A stretch of DNA of 64,000 nt, taken from contig JAIVFJ010000021.1 in the NCBI GenBank assembly GCA_025765615.1, positions 434,001 through 498,000 on the forward strand, written 5' to 3'. The notes under the pieces are model-generated. The model worked only from the letters and a program-made list of their open reading frames with translations. It did no database searches and was not told where the DNA came from. The stretch comes from Zopfochytrium polystomum. Its lineage: Eukaryota; Chytridiomycota; Chytridiomycetes; Chytridiales; Chytridiaceae. Made by a program: the position numbers and the translations under genes. Each line of letters opens with the position of its first letter. Position 1 is the stretch's first letter. Positions 56,350 through 64,000 of this stretch are shown here, in pieces.

Positions 56350-56609
56350 GGAACTGGCAAGAAATGATTGGTGCAGACAAGAAGACACTCACCACAGCCA
56401 CAGAAAGAAAGGAAGACACACAAAGAGAGACAGTAAACAAACAATTAAATAAAAGATAAAACAAGAAAAAGAGCCAAAACAAGGAAAATACTAATTGAAA
56501 AAATAAGTAAAAATCATCAAAAGAAAGAGAAAGAAAAGCCCTGTCTTCTCATACCACTCATATGAGGCATTACATCATGGTAGCTGGGCATCTGGACTTT
56601 GCACCTCTC

Positions 56610-57002
56610 CCACAGAAGTGGTTCAGTCCTTAGTCATTCCAAAGTGAGGGGTTATTAGCTGGTCATGGTGGACTTTGCAGCCCAACAGTCAGCATGTCTC
56701 GAACTTGGCACCTTCCCAATTGAAGGGAGCACTCTAACCACTGAGCAAGGAAGCCCTATGCCAGCAGTTGAGCAAACACTGACTCACTCAGTCTGCAGCC
56801 ATTGTACAGAATAATAATAATAATAAGAGCACAAATAATAATAGTGACAGGTGATGTAGGCGCGACAACAAGTGTCAGTCAGTGGCTTATGTGGACAACC
56901 AGTAATAATAAAATAATATATACAGTAGAGTCCAAGCCGAATGCGTTTATAACGCGCTTCAAGACAGGTGGATAATCCTCACAATTATCAGTGAAAAAGT
57001 GG
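56610..57002 (-). repeat. tRNA-derived SINE-like element, copy 2
   Basis: Minus strand near 56,690-56,765: A-box TTGCTCAGTGGTTAGAG, anticodon-arm-like CCC-TTCAATT-GGG (CAA in anticodon position, as in copy 1) and B-box-like AGTTCGAGAC. The TCCTCACAATTATCAGT block near 56,975 matches copy 1's flank. Confidence 0.7.
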
Positions 57003-60000
57003 GTAATTTTCAAGGCCCTCTCCCGGCTGACCCCATCATCCAATCTGGGGTTGCTACAGTGCATTCGACAGCTCTGAATCTCCTCTTTCCAACAAGAAAT
57101 CACGGAGCTCTCTATGTTGTCCCTACAGGGTTCATTGTCTCAACAGGGAGAAGCAATCAGAGGACGCCCTTACACAGCTGTATTTGCCTGCTTCTGCTCT
57201 TTTCATTGATACCTAACGTGCCTGCTATGACGCCTACAGCATAAGCTACAAGAAATTTCGACAATGGGGTCCAAAACTCCAACCACCATTTTGTCCTTTC
57301 TTGTGTGACAAGTCACCCCAGCTGGACACCACATTGCTCTAAGTTCTCTCTATTCCGCTCTCCAAAGGAAAACACCACCAAAACTTCGATCCTCGGCCTG
57401 TAATTTGGCGCACAGTCGCTATTCAACAGTACCAACCTGCTATTCTGATTTCAGAATTTTCTGTCCATCAAGACAGCTTTCAGACAAACTGTGCTGCGTT
57501 ATTTTTATAAGGACATACTTCTGCAAGTGAGTGACAAAAAAAAAAGGGTAGAAGCAAAAAATTTTGAATGACAAGTCCTGACAGGGTCATATGGAAGGCA
57601 AAACAGTGGTATTGACAACAATAATCCAGACGTGTTCTCGAAACTGAAACCACACCCGCAAGCAAGAACGCGCAAGGGTCAAGGGGACGCGAGGTATAAG
57701 CTCTCGTCCATTGATTAAAATCGACCAAATGTGCTCAATCCTACTGCTGTCAAGCTGCTGCATCACACAGCTTCAGCAACCTTGACGTGAGGCGGGAGCA
57801 GCTCAGTGGACAGGAACTGGAAAACAATGTCTCCAAAAGACGCCGACGCGATCCTAGAGATCCCATTCCAAGACGCCTGCTGGGACATCCTTCACACCCA
57901 CGCGGGAGTTGATCCTTCTTTTCCCACCCGCCCTCGCTGTCTCGTTCTGGGGAAAGCAAAACCTTCGCTGGCAATCGAACACAGAGGAGCTTCTGGTTTC
58001 GGTCATGAGTGCGAAAGCCACGGTGAACAAGGCAGAGAAGGATAAATCAAAAAATGCAACCCTGCAGCGACAGCCTAAGTTCTATTTCAGGCACAAATTA
58101 CGCCAGTGGCAGGCAAAGAGTGCAGGATGCCTACGGATTCTGCTTGTCTGGGGGATCCCACCATCGCCAGCAGACTGTGAACCCCACTGCCAGACGCCTT
58201 TCAGGGTGTGTGCAATGCGCCGTCGCCATCTGACGACAACCCGACGATGGTGGCAGCTCCCTCTGCCACGCGCTGTTCTTTGCCTGGCTGTGGTCAGGCT
58301 GGTTGCACCACCATTCAGTGGTCCCGCTTCCTTCATGCCCCTGTCTCAAGGAATGGACCTCACCCTCAATGGTAATGCATGGGCCTTTGTGGATCCCTCA
58401 CGCACTGCCAGGCAGCCCGCTGCCCCGGCCTTGGTGGAATCCACCACAGGCGGTGCGGCAACAGTGTGAAGCTTGCCATGGAAGCACTGCAACGATGGCG
58501 AGTGTGGCAGATGCACTTGCGTCGAGCAGGGTGATGGCGCTGATTACACAGTGGAAGCAGTGATGCAGAAGTGGCAGTAAGGTGCATGCACTTGTTGATT
58601 TGGAGTGAAACTAATCTTGCTGCATTGAGCGCGCCGAGCGCCGAGATTAATGATTGATGATTGAGTTCAAGTACATCGATTCATTTTTGGCCTGCTATTG
58701 CTTATTGACCAACCTTCTCGTGTAGCCCTATGCGCAATCCTTTTTCTGCTCATGCCTTGGACAGAGATATTCAGGTTGGAAGTAAAATACGATTTTTTAA
58801 TCCACTAGCCACTAACACCCTTTTTTTTCTGCTCAGTTTCGACCGCCCCACTGCCATCACTGCACCACACAACCCATTGCCAAGCTTGCGTCGCTGAAGC
58901 AAAGGGGAGAGGCCTTGGCTTCCTGTGTTGCAGAAGAAACGACTTTCTAATTGTGAGTGAGGAGGAGGTAACGAGGTACCTAGCGATACTTTCATGAACA
59001 GAGGAGAATACAAGAGAAAGTGAACGAGTGCATTTTTTTTTTCTTTCTTTTCGGAGTTACTCACACTCTGGCTCTGCACCACTGCCAACGCCAACAGTCA
59101 AGCTCTTGGAGGGGGGGGCGAAGGACCTACTCCTGGCTGGAGTGCAACGCGCCCCCCCGGAGCCCCGCTGACGTCCACATCAAGTTCGGCGGGCCTATCC
59201 ACGACACCTCTGCAAAGCCCTAACCCTCTGCTCCTCCGTCGAAAAAGGCATCGCCAAAGCTCGAGACCGTCCACGAAAACAAAGAGTCAAAGCTCTCGAA
59301 CCCTAAGCGAGCCGAGCCTTGGGATGAGCTCGAAGGCTGGGTTGGTGGGAGGGAGGCAAACGATGCAAATACATTCATTTACTTGATGCGGAACGGAAAA
59401 AGGGGATAGACGAAAAGATAATGCAGCCAGGTTGACTGGCACTGAAGAACAAAACAGAAAGCAAACGCCTTGAACTACAAACAACCCCGCCTGCCGGACC
59501 CAATGGAAGCACGCCGACAGCGTTGTTGGGGAACGTCACAAGGTGGCCAGCCCCTGCCGGCGTGTAAAAAAACGGGACGTGCCGCCGACAAGTTCCCCGT
59601 GGACGCAAGGGGGTCTGTCGAACTGGCGCGCCTCGCCGTCATCGCCATCTCCCCCACAGGCTCGCCGCCGCCGCATGTACTCACACCAACGACGCCCCGT
59701 TCCACCCCGCCAGCGTCCCCGGCGTTGTCAGGGAACGTCACAAGGTGGCCAGCACCCACGTGTAAAAACAGGACGTGCCACCGCCGCCGCCGATGCCAGC
59801 GAGTTCCCCGTGGACGCAAGCGGGTCTGTCGACCCAGCGCGCCTTGCCGTCGTGGGCTCGCCCCCCTGCCGCGCTGGGCCGATGATGCTTTGGTGAACCT
59901 TCCAGCCTTTTTGGGTCCGTCCCAACCAGTTACAGGTGTGTGTCGGGGGGTGTCGGAAGATCCATTGCTGTTTATTGTATCAGCGGCAGCTGCTGCAATG

Positions 60001-60500
60001 TTGGCTGGGATGAAGCACGACGGGCGGCGGTGGTTGGCGGGGAAGGCGTCGGCCTGGCAGCCCTCGCGGTGGACCAAACGAACGACAAGCTGGAATTTTT
60101 AATAGGAGAGAACATTGCCTCAAAATTAAAATAATGAACATGTTTTAAACAAATTAGTCAGTGTAACTAACTACAACAAAATGCAAGTTTCCAAGGTCTG
60201 CAACATATTATTCGCAAGTCATATTATCACACAAGGGAGATGCTTTAATAAAATTCATACTTACACTGTATGTTGCCATTTTGTCTTTTCCCTCTGTTTC
60301 TCTCTTATTTGTTATGATTATTATTATTATTACAGTATATTTTTATTTTGTTTTTATTTTTGAATTTTTTTTTTTCCTTGTTGGCGGCCAAATCACAACT
60401 CACAAGCCTCAAACATGAATCACATCTTTTCAACAAGAGCCCTCTCCAAAGTAATTGGATAGGACTGACAGTGGAGAAAGGGTGTTTAAGAAGCAGTAGT
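57003..60500. other. Gene-poor region, no gene recognised
   Basis: About 3.5 kb. Frames at 57,909-58,469 (plus) and 59,470-60,102 (both strands) are open but without known domains. The latter overlaps a tandem duplication at 59.5-59.85 kb, which can create spurious open frames. Confidence 0.4.
59521..59852. repeat. Diverged tandem duplication (~200-bp period)
   Basis: GGAACGTCACAAGGTGGCCAGC and AGTTCCCCGTGGACGCAAG occur in both units (about 59,530 and 59,735; about 59,590 and 59,800). Confidence 0.75.
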
Positions 60501-60567
60501 GATTAGGTTAATGCTGTCAGTTGAATGTATATTCCAGGTGGTTTGATGATGAAAAAGAACTTGCACT

Positions 60568-61105
60568 CACTGCCCAAGTCTGGGATTTTCCCCTTTCCAG
60601 TGGTAGAAAAAGATGTAGCTTGAGGAGTCTCGTCTATGGGTGTTTGCTTTGAATGAGCATAAGCTGCAGGAGTTAGGAATACTGGCGGCTGTTTCTGTTG
60701 TTGTTGTTGCTGAGGTTGCTGCACATGTGACTGGGCAGAAGAGCCAAACTGTTTCTGAGAGACACATGCACCAATGGAGCTGCTTGTGCCAGCCCTTGGT
60801 TGCTTCTGTTGTGGATGTTGCTGAGTGGATTGTTGGCGCTTTAAGGGGACACCAGGCGTGGTCTGGGCAAAGGAAGTGTGCTGTGGGGCTGACTGTTGGC
60901 GAAGGGTGGATGGTGGTGGCATTGTAGTGATATGTGAGGTCTTTGGAGCAGTTGAATCATCCAAGTACTGCATGTTTGTAGATGAGGGTGCTTCTACAGT
61001 GGCAGAGAGAGAGAGATGGTGTGTGGGCTCGAAAAATTGATTTCTGGTTGTTGTTGAGTTGGCCTCTTTGTTTGACACCACACCTGGTTGGATGCAGGTC
61101 TTCCT
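60568..61105 (-). CDS. Gln/Ser/Thr-rich exon of an unassigned gene (low confidence)
   Basis: An open minus-strand frame of ~180 codons is rich in Gln, Ser, Thr and Pro (QQHPQQKQPRAGTSSS, HVQQPQQQQQQKQPP) and ends before GTGAGT, a good donor, at about 60,568. There is no ATG at the upstream end, so further exons would be needed. Composition suggests a disordered regulatory protein, but low-complexity DNA can also give such a frame. Confidence 0.3.
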
Positions 61106-61108
61106 CAA

Positions 61109-62400
61109 CGCCTTCCTTACCTGGCCTCCTTCCCGGGTCCCCAGCTCTTGCCGGTCCTCAACCCTGACGCCCTGTGATCAATCCATCGATGGATAGCATC
61201 GCCCATTTCAGCATGATTTTTCAGTATGGCCCCTGCACAATGGGGCACGAGTCCGCCAGGTGAGGAGGTCAACCCTCCGTTTCCTCACATTAAGATCAGC
61301 AATCTAAATCCCCTGCTCACAGCCCCGCCACTCGCAACCAAGTGTCCCAGACTGCAAGTCTTATCTAACTCTAACTCCCCACATCCCGCCCTTCCGCAAC
61401 ACTACCGCAGCTGCCACTGCTGCTGCTCTAGTCATTGTACAGTAGGTCATGCAGGCTCCCTGTGTAGGAGCTGTTCCAATCGTGCTCGCAGGAAAAGGAA
61501 GCCTACTCGTAGCCGCTGTAAAACTGAACGTGAGACTGCCTGCTGCTGTGTGTGTAACAAGGCGCTCTCTCAGACTAACACTCTATCTTGACGTTCACTC
61601 CAAAACAAAAAAAAAAAAGAAAGAAAAAAATATACATGTAAATTATCAACAATAAAAAAAATTAAAAAATCAAAACCCTTCCCTGCCACCCGACACGAAA
61701 AGGTTCTCTCAATGGCCGCCTTCTACAGAAGCTGGAGGCGAGTGAGTATTGCGATTACTGAGTGTAGTAGTGTTTCATTTTGACATAAATGTAAGGGGAG
61801 GTTCTCTATCATGCGCATCACAACCCTCTTGAAACTGCTCTGAGGAAAAGGAAATGCTCTTGTGTTTTTTTTCCCTTCATGGCAGGTACCTGAGCAACAC
61901 GATTTCCCCTGACACTTTAGTTCACGTGTTCATTTGCGGACCAAGGGATGTGACTCGCGCAAAAAGTAGTGCGGTGTAGGGGGGGGACAGGGAATCTAAT
62001 TGCAGGGGGACTGGCAAGGCAGTGTTGTTTGTGTTTCCAGTGCTTCGAGTTGTTGCTGCCATCATCAGGCCTCCTCAGGTCTCTTGTTTTCCCCCCTCTT
62101 TATTTTTGTTTTTGTTTTTGTGGCTTTCGCACCATCCGTTTGCAGTATTCACGTGGGGTGTTCTGACTGGTCTCGTGCACGCCTGCTGAGCAATCTAGCC
62201 ATCAACAACTTGAGCAGCCCGACACCGCAGTCCTTCTCGGCCGCCCTCAACTTGTTGAAAATAATAATGTCGCATTCGCTCCCGATTCTGTGGCTGACAA
62301 TATTGCCTCTGAAGGTACCACACACAGACACACAGAAATCTCGCTGACAACTCTGCTACCTGACCAGTCAACGCTTCAAAAACTGCAAGGGTTGTAAGGC
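61109..62400. other. Gene-poor region, no gene recognised
   Basis: Contains short frames only. One plus frame (61,226-61,591) is Cys/Arg-rich near its end (SRCKTERETACCCVCNKA) but has no clear zinc-finger spacing. Confidence 0.4.
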
Positions 62401-62466
62401 GTCACCTTCCTCGTTTCATTTTATTGGTGTCTCCAAAAATCTCCAACACTCTGGTCACCCTTGCAG

Positions 62467-62933
62467 CTTCGTCAGCACCTTCAATCAGACAAACGCAACG
62501 TTCAAAAGCACAAAAAGCGCGAGCACCTGCCTGTCCTCGTCCTCCTCCTCCACGACAACCGCAGGACGGCCTGCAACATCCACAGCCACCGCCAGGCGAC
62601 TCTGGCGGCGGGAAGGGTCTTGCCATTGGCACGGTGATCGGGATCGTCGCGCTGGTCGGCGCGGTCGTCATCGTCCGGAAGCGGCGGGGCCGAATCGGTG
62701 AGTTTTGTTCCACTGTACCCTCTCACACCAACAAAAATTAAAAAAAAAAAACAAATTAAGGAGCAAAGGGCTTGTACTCGCCAACCACAGCGGTGGGGGC
62801 CATGCGGCAGTTCCTGGTGAACCCTGCGCGGTTCGCAGCGGTGGCGGAGCCCGCCAGAGCAGCCACAACAGGAGGTGCTGGTTGCAGCTGCAGCAGCAGT
62901 AGCAGCGGCGGACGGCATGGAACGGCGTGCTGA
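62467..62933 (+). CDS. C-terminal exons of a putative single-pass membrane protein (low confidence)
   Basis: Two exons, 62467-62697 and 62761-62933, joined by GTGAGT ... TTAAG. They give a Gly-rich turn, one clear transmembrane helix (GLAIGTVIGIVALVGAVVIV) followed by a basic stop-transfer RKRRGR, and a short cytoplasmic tail (GLYSPTTAVGAMRQFLV). Another frame just upstream reads as a Ser/Thr-rich ectodomain with N-glycosylation sites (FNQTNATF), so one base may be missing or an extra junction overlooked. The layout recalls fungal cell-surface sensors or LRR receptors with a GG-V-rich helix. Upstream exons are not found. Confidence 0.4.
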
Positions 62934-63479
62934 CAAGGAGGGGCGGGAGGAGCGGGGCCTTTGCGTTGTTCGCGCCACTGCTCGCAGGCCGGCGGCATCG
63001 CACTGTGTTAAGAATTGGAAGGAGCTGCACACGTGGATGAGACGAAGATTGTCCCAGTTATATTGAGGAAGGATGACGAGAGAGGTACATCGGGGGACAG
63101 CAACAAGAAAGGAGGGTGCGATCACAAACCTGCATGTGTGGATGAGACGAAGATTCTCCCACACTGCATGTGCCATGGAAAATGGCATAAATAGAGAAGG
63201 AGGCATGATCAGCGTACAGACAAACCAACTAAGAGAGCAAGAAAGAGAAAAGGAGAGAAAAGAAGGTTTAAAAGTCAACACGCTGCTGACGGGGTTTGTG
63301 AGCGGGACGTTGGCGGCGGAGGTGGAAGCGTCGTTTGAGCGTGAATTTTTTTTTTTTTTTTTGAAAATTTTTGGTGTTGAACTGACACACTAACTACACA
63401 CTCCAAACACTCACTCACTCACCCCCGTTTCCTGTTTGCTCCCTGTGCACGTGTGAGGAAGCCGAAGAAAAGGTGTCAT

Positions 63480-64000
63480 GTCAGGAGGAAAAATGGGACG
63501 ACCCTGCCCGCCCAGCGCCGGAAGCAGCCGTCGTCGTCAGCCCCTGCCGGAAGCAGCTGACATCATCAAACACCTTGCACCCGCCGCTTCGCAGACAATG
63601 ACGGCCTTTGTGAGCCAATCTGCTTCTTGCCGTGACAGCCAAATCCACCATCAAATCCACTACGAGAGAGAGAGAGAGAGAAGAGAGGTACGTACGTAGG
63701 AGGTGATCGCGATAGCCTCCTTCCTTCACGCCTGAGAGCTACCACTCACATGTTCCAAGCCAAAAATTTTGGCTTGAAAGTAGGAAAATGTAAATAATTA
63801 TGCAGCCTAAGGACTCACACACGCAGCGCCGCCTGAGGCCCTGCTGACACTGGTGGGAGAATGCCATTTCCATCCACAAAGCTGTGCGGTTCAAGTTGCA
63901 AGGAAACAGAAAAATGCTTTTTTTCTTCTTTCCAGGTGGCTGGTCAAGATCGCTCCACAAGATCACCGCCGAGTTGCTTCTTTGGTGAGTGGTGTTCACC
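63480..64000 (-). repeat. Dispersed repeat family, copy 2 (runs off the right edge)
   Basis: Reverse complement of the 40,800-41,254 repeat, with the same order of blocks and the same encoded peptide (MVDLAVTARSRLAH). A segment near the right edge (plus strand) is bounded by CTTTCCAG and GTGAGT, like an exon. Confidence 0.75.

Noticed and set aside
61226..61591. Cys-rich frame resembling a zinc-finger peptide
   Set aside because: Cysteine spacing fits no known zinc-binding motif and the context is repetitive.

Overview
The window looks like nuclear DNA of a filamentous or zoosporic fungus, most likely an early-diverging (chytrid-like) lineage. Evidence: a fungal-type Zn(II)2Cys6 transcription factor with a Fungal_trans-like region; genes with many short introns (GTGAGT/GTAAG/GTTTGT donors, CTAAC/CTGAC branch points, CAG acceptors); a chromodomain Ty3/gypsy element with Tf1-style self-priming; a Ty1/copia element; and an ankyrin-like protein with a repeated 'DVLxWW' motif that I associate with chytrids. 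The lineage is inference. Gene models below were built by hand from splice signals and frame continuity.

The window has two compartments. (1) 5.9-36.8 kb is GC-rich, gene-dense and full of microsatellites and homopolymers. In order it holds an orphan multi-pass membrane protein (+), an SRR1-domain protein (-, 7 exons, coding length divisible by 3), a large RasGEF (+, 8 exons as modelled), an orphan membrane protein with weak TLC resemblance (-), a short-chain dehydrogenase (-, 5 exons), an unresolved low-complexity coding stretch, a Zn2Cys6 regulator (+), a polytopic orphan membrane protein (-), an alpha/beta hydrolase (+, 5 exons) and an ankyrin-like repeat protein (+). (2) 0-5.4 kb and 36.8-64 kb are repeat compartments: AT-richer, with retroelements, tRNA-derived SINE-like copies, a large inverted-repeat (foldback) structure, dispersed repeats and decayed ORFs.

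The most notable content is the mobile DNA. A complete 3,181-bp LTR element (46,035-49,215) has identical 353-bp LTRs and a 5-bp target duplication (CCCAA). Its gag and protease-chromodomain frames overlap across a canonical CCCAAAC slippery heptamer. Reverse transcriptase, RNase H and the integrase core have been removed without closing the reading frame, so it is non-autonomous but apparently recently mobile. Its LTR carries a dense array of alternating GAA/TTC units matching heat-shock elements upstream of a TATA box. The predicted RNA 5' end is perfectly complementary over 11 nt to the sequence just inside the LTR, as in Tf1 self-priming. A copia element at the left edge (minus strand) has a 116-bp intron between integrase and reverse transcriptase. 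The same acceptor and downstream exon are found in an RT-deleted copy at 54-55.6 kb.

Other items worth checking are a near-palindromic hairpin in the last RasGEF intron and a ~3.2-kb inverted-repeat locus at 39.5-42.7 kb with 40-bp palindromic-core motifs. Several apparent 1-nt frame breaks sit in or near homopolymers and could be assembly error or decay.
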